The position numbers and the translations under genes are program-made. This document shows positions 28,635-38,811 of a DNA stretch of 64,000 bases, one piece after another (the first letter of the stretch is position 1; each line of letters begins with the position of its first letter). The notes beneath the pieces are model-generated. The model did no database searches. It worked only from the letters and a program-made list of their open reading frames with translations, and was not told where the DNA came from. This DNA comes from Sporolactobacillus terrae DSM 11697 (GTDB taxonomy: Bacteria > Bacillota > Bacilli > Bacillales > Sporolactobacillaceae): contig NZ_JFZC01000089.1 in the NCBI RefSeq assembly GCF_000648615.1, positions 62,001-126,000 of the forward strand. Direction: 5' to 3'.

Positions 28635-30362
28635 ATGGCTTATGACGGTATCGTTACGCATGCTGCGGTTGAAGAACTTCAGGACTTTACAGGCGGACGG
28701 ATTGCCAAAATCTATCAGCCGACACCCACAGATCTGATCTTTCATCTCCGCTCGCGACACGCGCGCGGCAAGTTGCTCATTTCGATAAATGCAGCATTTG
28801 CTCGAATGCATTTGACGGAACAGTCTGCCGACAATCCGCAAGAACCGCCGATGTTCTGCATGCTGCTTCGCAAGCATCTTGAGGGCAGTGTGATCCAGCG
28901 GATTGAGCAGCTGGGATTTGAACGGATTGTACACATTGACGCGCGGTCGCGCAATGAGTTCGGTGATTTAACGGAAAAACAACTCATTATCGAATTGATG
29001 GGGCGCCACAGCAATGTCATTTTGATTGATAAAGAAAGCAAGCGGATTATTGATTGCATGAAACATTTGACACCGGCAGTCAACCGTTTTCGTACCGTGC
29101 TTCCTGGTGAAACCTACGTGTCGCCGCCCGACCAAGCTAAACTAAACCCGCTTGAGATGACGGGCAGCGATTTAACGAGCAGAATTGAATGGAACACAGG
29201 AAAAATTGATCGGCAGATTGTCGGTATTGTCAGCGGTTTTTCGCCTCAAATCGCGGCTGAAGTGGTTCGTCGAGCAGGTCTCCCGCACAAGGATGCGATT
29301 GCAGCGGCCTTTGAGAAGATCCAGTCGGAAATCCGAGGGCACAAGTATCAGCCAACAATCTTCTTCAATGAACGTGGAAAAGATGACTTTCATGTTCTGC
29401 GTCTCAGTTTGAATTCAGATCGAACGGAGACTTTCAAGTCGGTGCATCAAATGCTTAACCGCTATTATATGGTTAAAGCGCAGACGGACGCCGTTCGGCA
29501 AAAGGCCGGAGATCTCAGTCATTTTATTACAAACGAATTAAAAAAATATAAAACGAAATTAAAAAAACTAAATAAAACGCTGCGGGATGCTGAGGATGCG
29601 GACAAGTACAGGTTGTATGGCGAACTTTTGACCGCAAGCATGCATCAGATCAAACGCGGCGATCAGCGCGCTGAAGTCGTCAATTATTATGATCCGAATC
29701 AAGAAAAAGTGACCATTAAACTGAATCCGAACCGTACACCTTCTGAAAATACGCAAGCTTATTTTAAAAAATACAATAAGGCGAAAACGGCGAAACATGT
29801 GGTTGCCGAGCAGGTGGTCGAAACCCAACGTGAAATTGCCTATTTTGAAGGGTTGGTGCAGCAGATCGAATCCGCTTCACTAAAAGATATTGAGGAAATT
29901 CGTGAGGAATTGGTTGATGGGGGCTATTTGAAAAAGAAACACAGGCAGAAAGAGCGGAAAAGCAAGCATAAACCGGTGCTCGATCACTATTATGCTTCCG
30001 ACGGAACTTTAATCCTAGTCGGGAAGAATAATAAACAAAATGATTATTTGACGACTAAAGCAGCAGCGCGTGACGAGATCTGGCTGCACACGAAGGACAT
30101 TCCAGGCTCCCATGTTGTGATCCGGTCTCAGGATCCGAGTGAAGAAACGTTGTTGGAGGCCGCTCATTTAGCTGCATTTTACAGTAAATCACGAATGGGC
30201 AGCGGTGTTCCTGTCGATTATACAAAAGTAAGGTATGTGAAAAAGCCAAGTGGTGCAAAGCCAGGATTTGTGATCTATACGGATCAAAAGACGGTTTACA
30301 TCACTCCGGATGAATCATTTGTGCTAAAAATGCGCAATCAGCCGGCACGCGAAACGAAATAA
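28635..30362 (+). CDS. rqcH: Ribosome quality control protein RqcH (NFACT family)
   Basis: RqcH binds 50S subunits carrying obstructed peptidyl-tRNA and adds C-terminal alanine tails. The protein is 575 residues (570 in B. subtilis). The NFACT-N domain begins MAYDGIVTHAAVEEL and contains KIYQPT and the IDARSRNEFGDL segment. A central coiled coil spans about residues 290-440, with an NFACT-R domain near the end (DEIWLHTKDIPGSHVVIR). ATG 28635 follows GTGAGG; the longer frame would run back into the terminator. The gene was yloA in B. subtilis. Confidence 0.95.
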   Translation: MAYDGIVTHAAVEELQDFTGGRIAKIYQPTPTDLIFHLRSRHARGKLLISINAAFARMHLTEQSADNPQEPPMFCMLLRKHLEGSVIQRIEQLGFERIVHIDARSRNEFGDLTEKQLIIELMGRHSNVILIDKESKRIIDCMKHLTPAVNRFRTVLPGETYVSPPDQAKLNPLEMTGSDLTSRIEWNTGKIDRQIVGIVSGFSPQIAAEVVRRAGLPHKDAIAAAFEKIQSEIRGHKYQPTIFFNERGKDDFHVLRLSLNSDRTETFKSVHQMLNRYYMVKAQTDAVRQKAGDLSHFITNELKKYKTKLKKLNKTLRDAEDADKYRLYGELLTASMHQIKRGDQRAEVVNYYDPNQEKVTIKLNPNRTPSENTQAYFKKYNKAKTAKHVVAEQVVETQREIAYFEGLVQQIESASLKDIEEIREELVDGGYLKKKHRQKERKSKHKPVLDHYYASDGTLILVGKNNKQNDYLTTKAAARDEIWLHTKDIPGSHVVIRSQDPSEETLLEAAHLAAFYSKSRMGSGVPVDYTKVRYVKKPSGAKPGFVIYTDQKTVYITPDESFVLKMRNQPARETK

Positions 30363-30387
30363 ATGGCTCGTACGGTCGTTTTGGGAC

Positions 30388-30417
30388 TTGCTTCATTTCT
30401 ATAAAGTTGTATACAAT
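30388..30417 (+). promoter_or_regulatory. Sigma-A promoter before the yicC-gmk-rpoZ run
   Basis: TTGCTT at 30388-30393 and TACAAT at 30412-30417 with an 18-base spacer, 20 bases before the next start codon. Confidence 0.6.
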
Positions 30418-30437
30418 AAACAAGTGGAAGTGATCGG

Positions 30438-31325
30438 ATGATTAAGAGTATGACCGGATTTGGGTTGAGCGAAAAATATGCAGGTTCCGCACAAGTGCAT
30501 AGCGAGATTAAATCGGTCAATCACCGCTATTTTGAGTGTACGTTCAACGCGCCAAAGCCGCTCCTTTATCTTGAAGATCAAGTACGAAAGATCATACGCT
30601 TCTATGTGCATCGCGGCTCGCTTTCATTATTTTTGTCTGTGGCGGGCAGTTCGGCAATCGCTTCCCGAGTTGAAACCAACTGGGACGTCGTCGACCAATA
30701 TATCCGTGCAGCAAAAAAAATTGAAAAGCGCAGCGGCTTATCCATTTCAGATGCAAATGCGTTTCTTCAGCTGCCGGGCGTCTTTTCACTAAGGGAAGCG
30801 GATAATCAGTCGGCAAAGGTTATTGAACCGTTTATTCTAGAAGCCGTTCACGAATCTTGCGAGCGTTTGATCCGTATGCGTGAAAAAGAAGGGGCGGCAA
30901 TGCGGCTGGATCTGTTGCAGCGTGTGCAGACGATTCATCACGCTGTTGATGCGCTTGAGGCGTTTGTTCCACAAATCCACGCTCAGTATGAGCAGAGACT
31001 TCGTTCTTCTGTTGCTGCTTTTCTGGAAAAAAATCAAGCGATTGATGAAGACCGATTAATGAATGAAATGGCTTTATTTATAAACAAAACAGCGATTAAC
31101 GAGGAAACGACACGATTGAAAAGTCATTTGCAACAATGCTCCGATCTCTTGTCTGAGGATGAGCAGGAACCGGTTGGAAGACGCATTGATTTTTTGATTC
31201 AGGAAATGAACCGTGAAGTGAATACGATTGGTTCAAAGGGCAATCATGCTGAAGTGACGCGTTTTGTTGTGACGATTAAAAATGAGATTGAAAGATTACG
31301 CGAACAAGTGCAAAATATAGAGTAA
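30438..31325 (+). CDS. yloC: YicC-family endoribonuclease (YloC)
   Basis: A 295-residue protein of the YicC/YloC family, known as an endoribonuclease. The N-terminal MIKSMTGFGLSEKY, the IKSVNHRYFECTFNAPK segment and the C-terminal GRRIDFLIQEMNREVNTIGSK are hallmarks. The ATG is preceded by AAGTGATC, a modest Shine-Dalgarno. In B. subtilis remA lies between this gene and gmk; here gmk follows within 35 bases and remA is absent. Confidence 0.94.
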   Translation: MIKSMTGFGLSEKYAGSAQVHSEIKSVNHRYFECTFNAPKPLLYLEDQVRKIIRFYVHRGSLSLFLSVAGSSAIASRVETNWDVVDQYIRAAKKIEKRSGLSISDANAFLQLPGVFSLREADNQSAKVIEPFILEAVHESCERLIRMREKEGAAMRLDLLQRVQTIHHAVDALEAFVPQIHAQYEQRLRSSVAAFLEKNQAIDEDRLMNEMALFINKTAINEETTRLKSHLQQCSDLLSEDEQEPVGRRIDFLIQEMNREVNTIGSKGNHAEVTRFVVTIKNEIERLREQVQNIE

Positions 31326-31359
31326 ATGATTGTTTGATCGACTGCTTGGAGGCAAAGTG

Positions 31360-31983
31360 ATGAGTTTTAAAGAGAAAGGCTTGCTGGTGGTTCTTTCCGG
31401 ACCATCCGGTGTCGGCAAGGGTACCGTGTGCCGCACATTGCGCGAACGCGGCACACAATTAAACTATTCCATTTCAGCGACGACGCGTAAACCGCGCGAA
31501 GGCGAAATTGACGGTGTTCACTATTTTTTCAAGACGCGTGAGCAGTTTCAAAAGATGATTGAACAGGAAAAGTTACTTGAGTGGGCCGAATATGTTGGCA
31601 ACTGCTATGGTACACCGGTGGACTACGTGCACAAAATGATTGAATCGGGTCAGGATGTTATTCTTGAAATCGAAGTTCAAGGAGCACTTCAGGTAAAAAA
31701 GAAATTTCCGGAGGCACTGTTTATTTTTCTCGCTCCGCCGAACTTGGACGAACTAAAAAGTCGAATCATCGGCCGCGGAACCGAAACAGCCGAATTAATT
31801 GAAAGCCGGATGAATGTCGCCAAGTCGGAAATGGAACTGATGCAGAATTATAATTATGTTGTGGAAAACGATCAAGTACAGAAAGCCTGCGACCGTATTG
31901 AAGCGATTGTACTCGCCGAGCATTGCAGGGTGGACCGTCTGATTGAGAAATATATGAACAAAGAAGGAGTTGACGGGAAATGA
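31360..31983 (+). CDS. gmk: Guanylate kinase
   Basis: Phosphorylates GMP to GDP. The P-loop is [16 protein letters not shown] near the N-terminus, followed by [22 protein letters not shown] (the GMP-binding region) and [13 protein letters not shown]. It has 207 residues, close to 204 in B. subtilis. ATG 31360 follows TTGGAGG; GTG 31357 is a close alternative. It overlaps rpoZ by ATGA. Confidence 0.97.
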   Translation: MSFKEKGLLVVLSGPSGVGKGTVCRTLRERGTQLNYSISATTRKPREGEIDGVHYFFKTREQFQKMIEQEKLLEWAEYVGNCYGTPVDYVHKMIESGQDVILEIEVQGALQVKKKFPEALFIFLAPPNLDELKSRIIGRGTETAELIESRMNVAKSEMELMQNYNYVVENDQVQKACDRIEAIVLAEHCRVDRLIEKYMNKEGVDGK

Positions 31984-32177
31984 TGATTTATCCGTCCATC
32001 GACAACTTGCTTGAAAAGATTGATTCAACGTATACGCTTGTGACGCTTTCTGCAAAACGCGCGCGCCAGTTGCAAGAGGGAAGCGGTCATTTAATGGTGG
32101 AACATCCGCGTTCGGTTAAGGAAGTTGGCCAGGCATTGGAAGAAATCAATGCGGGTTTGCTGACTTGCAAACGCTAA
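31980..32177 (+). CDS. rpoZ: RNA polymerase omega subunit
   Basis: A 65-residue omega subunit that helps assemble RNA polymerase. [27 protein letters not shown] is the conserved N-terminal half, and [13 protein letters not shown] the second helix. The start is the ATG in an ATGA overlap with gmk. A terminator lies 20 bases downstream, so the transcript ends here. Confidence 0.96.
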   Translation: MMIYPSIDNLLEKIDSTYTLVTLSAKRARQLQEGSGHLMVEHPRSVKEVGQALEEINAGLLTCKR

Positions 32178-32196
32178 TGTTGTGTTCTGCACACTT

Positions 32197-32229
32197 AAGG
32201 CAACAACCGGTTTAAGGTTGTTGCCTTTT
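32197..32229 (+). terminator. Terminator after rpoZ
   Basis: A 12-bp perfect stem AAGGCAACAACC (32197-32208) with GGTTGTTGCCTT (32216-32227) and a short T run. Confidence 0.8.
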
Positions 32230-32324
32230 ATATATAACAAACCTTGGAGAACGATTCTCTCTGCGTTACTGGCAGAAAAACTGTGCAATTCGTGTATATC
32301 ATTTATGACTTAGGAGAGTACAAC

Positions 32325-32702
32325 ATGGACACTTTTGCAGACTATTTGGCACATATCGATCATCCGCAACATCAGGCACGATTAAAAGAGATTCTAGATT
32401 GGGTCACGCAGCAATTCCCACAGTTAAAGCACAAAATTGCATGGAATCAGCCGATGTATACTGATCATGGTACATTTATTGTTGGCTTTAGCACAGCCAA
32501 GCGTCATTTAGCCGTTGCTCCAGAGCGGATCGCGATTGATCGTTTCTCTGATGAAATTGTGCAAGCCGGTTATACGCACAGCAAGGAATTGGTGCGCATC
32601 CCATGGGATCATCCAGTTGATTTCTCATTGCTCCAGAAAATCATTGCATTCAATATTTCAGATAAGGCGGACTGTGCAACGTTTTGGCGAAAATCTTTAT
32701 AA
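32325..32702 (+). CDS. fra: Frataxin-like intracellular iron chaperone (YdhG/DUF1801)
   Basis: A 125-residue protein that closely follows B. subtilis YdhG/Fra, which supplies iron for Fe-S cluster and haem synthesis. IAWNQPMYTDHGTFIVGFS, KRHLAVAPERI and the C-terminal NISDKADCATFWRKS are diagnostic. ATG 32325 follows TAGGAGA. In B. subtilis this gene is elsewhere; here it is inserted between rpoZ and coaBC as its own unit. Confidence 0.92.
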   Translation: MDTFADYLAHIDHPQHQARLKEILDWVTQQFPQLKHKIAWNQPMYTDHGTFIVGFSTAKRHLAVAPERIAIDRFSDEIVQAGYTHSKELVRIPWDHPVDFSLLQKIIAFNISDKADCATFWRKSL

Positions 32703-32788
32703 CGAAGAGCATTTCGAGATCTTGTAAGAATCAACCATTCAATGGATCTTTTAGCATAGAAAGCACATAAAATAACGGAAGTGATCAA

Positions 32789-33985
32789 ATGACTTTGGAA
32801 GGAAAAAAGATTTTACTTGGCATTTGCGGCGGCATTGCCGCTTATAAATCAGCTGATTTAGCAAGTCGGCTAAAAAAAGCCGGCGCAGATGTTTCCGTTG
32901 TAATGACTGAATCGGCGAAGCAATTTATTGGACCTGTCACGTTCCAAGGCCTAACGAGGCATCGGGTCTATGATCACGTTTTTTTAGATGAAAAAGAAGG
33001 ACAGATTGCTCATATTGATTTAGCGGATGAAGCAGATTTAATGATCATTGCACCGGCGACAGCTCAAACCATTGCGCGATTGGCGCAAGGATTCGCTGAT
33101 GATATGCTTACCGCTGTTGCGTTAGCTACAAGGGCTCCGATATGGGTTGCACCGGCGATGAATGTTAATATGTATGAACACCCTGCTGTTCAGCACAATC
33201 TTCAGTTGCTTGAGAGCTATGGCTATCATGTGATCGGTCCCGATGAGGGGCATCTTGCTTGCGGCTGGGTAGGGGCAGGAAGAATGACGGAACCTGCCGA
33301 TATCGTGCATGAAATCGAAAGCCAATTTTCAATTCAAAAGCTATCCGGAAAGAAACTATTGGTGACCGCTGGACCAACGAAGGAAGCACTCGACCCGATC
33401 CGCTTTCTCAGCAATCAATCCAGTGGGAAAATGGGTTACGCAATTGCTGAGGCGGCACGCCAAGCCGGTGCCGAGGTGACGCTTATCAGCGGCGCATCGC
33501 TCGCCGACCCAAAAGGGATGACGGTTGTTCATGTGACTTCAGCACAGGAGATGCATGACGCGGTAATGCAGCGGTTTGCAACGTGTGACGCTGTCATTAA
33601 GGCGGCTGCAGTGGCTGATTATCGCCCTGAGCATGTGGCATCTCGGAAAATTAAAAAGTCGGACGGACCGATGACCCTAACGATGGTACGCAATCCCGAT
33701 ATTTTGAAGGCACTTGGTGAGCACAAGACAGATCAGCTCTTGGTCGGATTTGCAGCGGAAACGGATCATTTAGAGGACTATGCCAAGAAAAAGCTTAAAT
33801 CAAAGCACTTGGACATGCTGGTGGCAAACCATGCTTCTGATGGGTTTGGCTCAGAAACGAATAAAGTAACCCTTTACTTTGCTGACGGAAGAAAACAGGC
33901 GTTGGAAAGGATGCAAAAACAGCAGGTTGCTCGGCACATCTGTAATGCGCTCTCAGGTCTGTTCGAAATGAGTGGGTCAAAGTGA
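32789..33985 (+). CDS. coaBC: Bifunctional phosphopantothenoylcysteine decarboxylase / synthase
   Basis: Two coenzyme A steps in one chain of 398 residues. The N-terminal flavoprotein CoaC half (residues 1-about 180) has GICGGIAAYKSADLASRL, APAMNVNMYEHPAVQ and the catalytic GHLACGWVGAGRM with its Cys. The C-terminal CoaB half begins KLLVTAGPTKEALDPIRFLSN and contains KAAAVADYRP and LVGFAAETD. The ATG follows GGAAGTGAT. It overlaps priA by four bases. Confidence 0.97.
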   Translation: MTLEGKKILLGICGGIAAYKSADLASRLKKAGADVSVVMTESAKQFIGPVTFQGLTRHRVYDHVFLDEKEGQIAHIDLADEADLMIIAPATAQTIARLAQGFADDMLTAVALATRAPIWVAPAMNVNMYEHPAVQHNLQLLESYGYHVIGPDEGHLACGWVGAGRMTEPADIVHEIESQFSIQKLSGKKLLVTAGPTKEALDPIRFLSNQSSGKMGYAIAEAARQAGAEVTLISGASLADPKGMTVVHVTSAQEMHDAVMQRFATCDAVIKAAAVADYRPEHVASRKIKKSDGPMTLTMVRNPDILKALGEHKTDQLLVGFAAETDHLEDYAKKKLKSKHLDMLVANHASDGFGSETNKVTLYFADGRKQALERMQKQQVARHICNALSGLFEMSGSK

Positions 33986-36402
33986 TTGCTGAGGTCTATA
34001 TTGATATTCCTGCAAAGCCGGTAAATCGCCCGTTTGACTATCGTATTCCAGACGACTTGGCTGAACTTGTCAGACCAGGCGTGCGGGTAACCGTTCCGTT
34101 TGGAAGGACGCGAAGGCTTGGCTTTGTAACTGCCTTAAAGGAGAAATCCGAGTTTAAACAATTAAAAGGGCTTGATTCGGTTGAAGATCATGTTCCGGTG
34201 CTTACGCCGGAACTGATTGAGTTAGGCGGATGGTTGGCAAACCAGACCCTGTGTTCGACGGTGACCGCTTTTCAGGCAATGCTTCCGGCTGCGATGAAAG
34301 CCGACTATAAAAAATTAATTGTGATCGATCAGATTGAACGGCTGCTTGAGGAGGACCCTGAACTTGCCGCATTTCTTCAGTCGGTCAAACAGCCGATTTG
34401 GTCTGAAATCATAAAGGCTCATCCTGAATGGGCGAAACGGATGCAGCGGGCAATCAAGCATGGGCTGATCTCCGTTCAACAGCTCGTTAAGAATCAAGCA
34501 AAAGCAAAAAAAGCAGCTGCTGTTACGGTGGAGGTCCCTCGTTCATTGTTGGAAGACGAACTGAATCAATTAGGCAAGCGCTCCTACCGTCAGAAAGAAG
34601 TGCTTGAATTTTTACTGAAGCAGCCCGATCTTCAGCACTTTCATGAAACCATCCAGAAATTAGTCAAGCATGGCTTGAGTCGAGAAGCAATCATGAAATT
34701 GGCGGAAAAAGGGCTGTTAAAGCATGGCTACATCGAACAATTTCGTGATCCCTATAATCGTCCGGTCGACCGAACAAAGCCACTTTCTTTAACGGAAGAA
34801 CAAGCGCATGCGCTTGAGCCGATCTTAACGACGATGCAAAATGAAGAACACAAGGTCTTTTTGTGTCACGGGGTTACGGGAAGCGGTAAAACGGAAATCT
34901 ACTTGCAATCGATACAGCGCGTCATCGAGCAGGAAAAACAAGCAATCGTCCTTGTTCCTGAAATTTCGTTGACACCGCAAATGGTGAGCCGATTTAAAGG
35001 GCGCTTCGGTGATCATGTAGCTGTGATGCACAGTGGATTGAGTCGAGGCGAGAAGTATGATGAGTGGCGCAAGATTCGTGAAGAAAAAGTTCAGGTGGTT
35101 GTCGGCGCGCGATCCGCGGTATTTGCTCCCTTTAAAAAACTAGGGCTGATCATTATTGATGAGGAACACGAATCCAGTTATAAACAGGAGGACATGCCGC
35201 GCTATCATGCACGGGACGTGGCAATCCATCGCGCTAAAAAACACCATTGCCCTGTCGTGCTTGGCAGTGCGACGCCTGCATTAGAGTCATTCGCTCGCGC
35301 ACAAAAGAATGTCTATACATTATTAAGTTTAAAAGAGCGGGTGAATCATCGTCCGCTTCCATCGGTGCATATCATCGATTTGCGTGAAGAGCTTCGCGAA
35401 GGGAATCGCTCTGTCTTTTCAAAAGAACTGCTTGAAAAAATAAAAGATCGGTTAGCTAAACAAGAGCAGAGTGTGTTGTTTTTAAATCGACGCGGCTACT
35501 CTACATTTATGATGTGCCGTTCCTGCGGTGCGGTTGTCAAATGTCCGCATTGCGACATCTCGCTCACGTACCATCGTGCCCAGCAACTGCTTAAATGCCA
35601 TTATTGCGGCTATGAACAAGCGGTTCCTGCGGCTTGTCCAAATTGTAGCAGTGATGCCATGCGCTTTTTCGGTACGGGTACTCAAAAGGTGGAGGCAGAA
35701 CTCAATCGGCTGATTCCGGAAGCGCGTGTGATTCGAATGGATGTTGACACAACGAGAAAAAAAGGCAGTCACGAAAAGCTGCTGCGTCGTTTCGGCAAAG
35801 AAGAGGCCGATATTCTGCTTGGCACCCAGATGATTGCAAAGGGACTGGATTTTCCCAAAGTGACGCTGGTCGGCGTGCTGGCGGCTGATTCATTACTGCA
35901 TCTTCCTGATTTTCGCGCCTCTGAGAAAACGTTCCAACTTTTAACACAGGTATCCGGTCGAGCAGGCAGGCATGCGTTACCTGGCGAAGTGGTCATTCAG
36001 AGCTATGCGCCCGATCATTATGCAGTGACAGATGCAGCCCATCATGACTACGGAGCCTTTTATCAGCAAGAAATGCTGTTGCGAAAGCGAGCCGGATATC
36101 CGCCGTTTTACTATTTAGTTCTGATCAGCCTGTCTCATCCGGAACCGGCGAAGGCTGCTGAATCTGCAGAACGTATTGCATCGATATTGAGGCGAAAATT
36201 GTCCCATACTTCGCAAATTTATGGACCGGTCGTCCCTTCTGTGGCTAAGATAAAGGATAGATATCGCTATCAGTGCATGGTAAAATACAAAAGAGAACCT
36301 GAACTTATGCCTGTGCTGCATCAAATTATGCAGCATTTTCAGGATTCAGGCAAAGCACAATTGCAGCTGACGGTTGACCTTAATCCCGTCACCTTAATGT
36401 AA
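33982..36402 (+). CDS. priA: Primosomal protein N' (PriA helicase)
   Basis: Superfamily 2 helicase that restarts stalled replication forks. The 806 residues contain an N-terminal DNA-binding domain, Walker A GVTGSGKTEIYL near residue 300 and DEEH at about 394. A double zinc site has CRSCG, CPHC, CHYCG and CPNC (about 513-556), and helicase motifs include GTGTQKVEAEL and GRAGRH. GTG 33982 overlaps the coaBC stop. In B. subtilis def (peptide deformylase) follows, but it is absent here. Confidence 0.97.
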   Translation: MIAEVYIDIPAKPVNRPFDYRIPDDLAELVRPGVRVTVPFGRTRRLGFVTALKEKSEFKQLKGLDSVEDHVPVLTPELIELGGWLANQTLCSTVTAFQAMLPAAMKADYKKLIVIDQIERLLEEDPELAAFLQSVKQPIWSEIIKAHPEWAKRMQRAIKHGLISVQQLVKNQAKAKKAAAVTVEVPRSLLEDELNQLGKRSYRQKEVLEFLLKQPDLQHFHETIQKLVKHGLSREAIMKLAEKGLLKHGYIEQFRDPYNRPVDRTKPLSLTEEQAHALEPILTTMQNEEHKVFLCHGVTGSGKTEIYLQSIQRVIEQEKQAIVLVPEISLTPQMVSRFKGRFGDHVAVMHSGLSRGEKYDEWRKIREEKVQVVVGARSAVFAPFKKLGLIIIDEEHESSYKQEDMPRYHARDVAIHRAKKHHCPVVLGSATPALESFARAQKNVYTLLSLKERVNHRPLPSVHIIDLREELREGNRSVFSKELLEKIKDRLAKQEQSVLFLNRRGYSTFMMCRSCGAVVKCPHCDISLTYHRAQQLLKCHYCGYEQAVPAACPNCSSDAMRFFGTGTQKVEAELNRLIPEARVIRMDVDTTRKKGSHEKLLRRFGKEEADILLGTQMIAKGLDFPKVTLVGVLAADSLLHLPDFRASEKTFQLLTQVSGRAGRHALPGEVVIQSYAPDHYAVTDAAHHDYGAFYQQEMLLRKRAGYPPFYYLVLISLSHPEPAKAAESAERIASILRRKLSHTSQIYGPVVPSVAKIKDRYRYQCMVKYKREPELMPVLHQIMQHFQDSGKAQLQLTVDLNPVTLM

Positions 36403-36492
36403 GTATAGATGCAAGCAGTGGCGCAGATGGTTACGATCGTGTGCAGTAACGAAATGATCATAATGTGATTGAATAATAAAGAGGATGATTTA

Positions 36493-37437
36493 ATGAGAAT
36501 CGTTTTTATGGGAACACCGAATTTTGCAGTTCCTGTTCTTCAGCGTTTGATTGAGGACCCGAATAATGAAGTCGTATGCGTGGTCACGCAGCCGGACCGC
36601 CCAAAAGGAAGGAAACATCAATTAACCCCGCCGCCGGTTAAGCTTCTTGCTCAAAACTATTCCATTCCGGTCTTACAGCCGGAACGTGTGCGTAATCCAG
36701 AGGCGGTTCAGAGCATTTTAGCTTATCATGCGGACCTTTTCATCACGGCCGCCTATGGACAGATTTTGCCTGAATCTTTATTGAAAGAACCAAGGCTTGG
36801 CTGCATAAATGTTCATGCTTCCCTTCTTCCGGCTTATCGTGGTGCAGCGCCAATTCAACAATCAATTATTGATGGTCAAAAAGAGACCGGCGTTACCATT
36901 ATGTACATGGTTAAAAAATTGGATGCCGGTGATCTTTTGACTCAAGTCCATGTACCAATCGAATCAGCCGACACTTTCGGCAGCCTGCATGACAAATTGA
37001 GCGCTGCTGGTGCTGATCTTCTCATGGAGACGCTTCCAAAACTTGCAGCAGGAGAACTGACACCGCAACCTCAAGATGAGGCGCGTGTAACCTATGCACC
37101 AAGTATTCAGCGTGAGGACGAACAAATTAAATGGATGCGCAGCGCCGAGCAGATTCGCAATCAAATTCGCGGTCTGAATCCGTTTCCCGGCGCATTTACA
37201 AGCTTGTATGGAAAAAACTTTAAAATTTTCGCAGCTGAGATGACGGACGGAACAACTGACGAATGCCCCGGTACCGTTGTTGCATGCCATGCTGATGCAT
37301 TTTTCGTAGCCGCTGGTGACAAACGTACTGTGAAAATAACGGAGTGTCAGCCATCGGGAAAGAAAAGAATGCGCGCGGCAGACTTCTTGCGCGGGAAACC
37401 GTTGTCTGTAGGCACTGTGCTTGGGGGACCATCATGA
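36493..37437 (+). CDS. fmt: Methionyl-tRNA formyltransferase
   Basis: Formylates initiator Met-tRNA. The 314-residue protein starts MRIVFMGTPNFAVPVL. It has the formyltransferase signature with Asn-His-Asp type residues around INVHASLLPAYRGAAPIQ, and a C-terminal domain after residue 205. ATG 36493 follows GAGGATGAT; the longer TTG start has no site. Its stop overlaps rsmB by ATGA. Confidence 0.97.
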   Translation: MRIVFMGTPNFAVPVLQRLIEDPNNEVVCVVTQPDRPKGRKHQLTPPPVKLLAQNYSIPVLQPERVRNPEAVQSILAYHADLFITAAYGQILPESLLKEPRLGCINVHASLLPAYRGAAPIQQSIIDGQKETGVTIMYMVKKLDAGDLLTQVHVPIESADTFGSLHDKLSAAGADLLMETLPKLAAGELTPQPQDEARVTYAPSIQREDEQIKWMRSAEQIRNQIRGLNPFPGAFTSLYGKNFKIFAAEMTDGTTDECPGTVVACHADAFFVAAGDKRTVKITECQPSGKKRMRAADFLRGKPLSVGTVLGGPS

Positions 37438-38789
37438 GTCATCAAACGGCTAGGGAGATGGCATTGGACCTGCTCCTGTCGATTACAACAAAGCATGCGT
37501 ATAGTCAGATTGCATTGAATGAAGCGCTAAATGCGGGGCAGCTGCGGGAGAATGACAAACGGCTTGTTACCACACTGGTTTATGGCGTCCTGCAGCAGAA
37601 ATCTGTGTTGCGCTTTTACTTATCGTCATTTGTTAATCGCAAACGGAAATTAGATGCATGGGTAGAAGTGCTGCTCTTACTGTCCATTTACCAAAAAGTA
37701 TTTTTAGACCGTATTCCGGATCATGCCATCGTTAACGAATCGGTAACAATTGCAAAAAAACGTGGACATCGCGGGATCTCCGGATTTGTCAACGGGATAT
37801 TGCGCAGACTCATGCGGGAAGGGGTGCCTCGCTTATCTTCAATTACCCCGGAACAAAAACGGCTCTCCATTCAATACAGTCATCCCGAATGGCTGCTTAA
37901 ACTTTGGCGGGAGCAGTGGGGTCTGGATACAGCAGTTAAAACGGCTCAAGCAGATAATCAACCGCCAAATCTGTGTCTGCGCGTCAATCGTTTGAAGCTT
38001 TCGCGTCAAGAATTAATGGAACATCTCGCTCAAGAGGGGATCCAGACGATTCCCGGAACGTTGTCTCCGGACTGTGTCGTTGTTACAAGCGGGAATGCCG
38101 TTGCAACCGCAGCGTTTCAAAAAGGATGGTTCACGGTTCAAGATGAGAGTTCGATGCTGGTCGCCGATTGTGTGGGGGCAGAAGGCGGTATGCTTATTTT
38201 GGATGCTTGTGCCGGGCCGGGAGGGAAAACAACGCATCTCGGCGAGCGGATGAACAATAAAGGCAAAATCCTTGCCCTTGACCTGCATCCGCATAAAACA
38301 AAGCTGATCGATCAGGCGGCCAAGCGATTGGGCCTTGAGAACATTGAGACACGTGCGATGGATGCGCGAGCGGCTCGAGATACCTTTGGTGAAGCTGCAT
38401 TTGATCGCGTTCTGCTTGACGTGCCCTGTTCCGGGTTAGGTGTCATTCGGCGAAAGCCGGAAATTAAATGGAGCAAAACGGCTGAGGAAATCAGCGGACT
38501 CCTCCCCATTCAACAAACAATTTTAGAGGAAGCTGCGCCTTTGGTTAAACCGGGTGGTCGATTAATTTATAGTACCTGTACGATTCAGAAAGAAGAGAAT
38601 GAACAGCAAATCCTTGCGTTTCTTAAGCGGCATCCAGAGTACAGAACAGACTCTACTTTATTCGAACGCTTGCCAAGTGTTTTAAGTGATGATCGAGCAT
38701 CGCGTAAGCCGGGAATGATTCAGATTTTCCCATATCAATTTGATACAGACGGCTTTTTTATCTGCTGTCTTGAACGTAAGGATAACTGA
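37434..38789 (+). CDS. rsmB: 16S rRNA (cytosine-967 C5)-methyltransferase
   Basis: Methylates C967 of 16S rRNA. It has 451 residues: an N-terminal NusB-like domain (residues 1-140) and a Rossmann methyltransferase domain with DACAGPGGKTTHL for SAM. The catalytic cysteine motifs are VPCSGLGVIRRKPE and IYSTCTI. ATG 37434 follows TTGGGGGAC and overlaps the fmt stop. The rlmN gene usually next is absent, and prpC follows after 22 bases. Confidence 0.96.
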   Translation: MSHQTAREMALDLLLSITTKHAYSQIALNEALNAGQLRENDKRLVTTLVYGVLQQKSVLRFYLSSFVNRKRKLDAWVEVLLLLSIYQKVFLDRIPDHAIVNESVTIAKKRGHRGISGFVNGILRRLMREGVPRLSSITPEQKRLSIQYSHPEWLLKLWREQWGLDTAVKTAQADNQPPNLCLRVNRLKLSRQELMEHLAQEGIQTIPGTLSPDCVVVTSGNAVATAAFQKGWFTVQDESSMLVADCVGAEGGMLILDACAGPGGKTTHLGERMNNKGKILALDLHPHKTKLIDQAAKRLGLENIETRAMDARAARDTFGEAAFDRVLLDVPCSGLGVIRRKPEIKWSKTAEEISGLLPIQQTILEEAAPLVKPGGRLIYSTCTIQKEENEQQILAFLKRHPEYRTDSTLFERLPSVLSDDRASRKPGMIQIFPYQFDTDGFFICCLERKDN

Positions 38790-38811
38790 TTTGCGTAAAG
38801 AGGTGATTCAG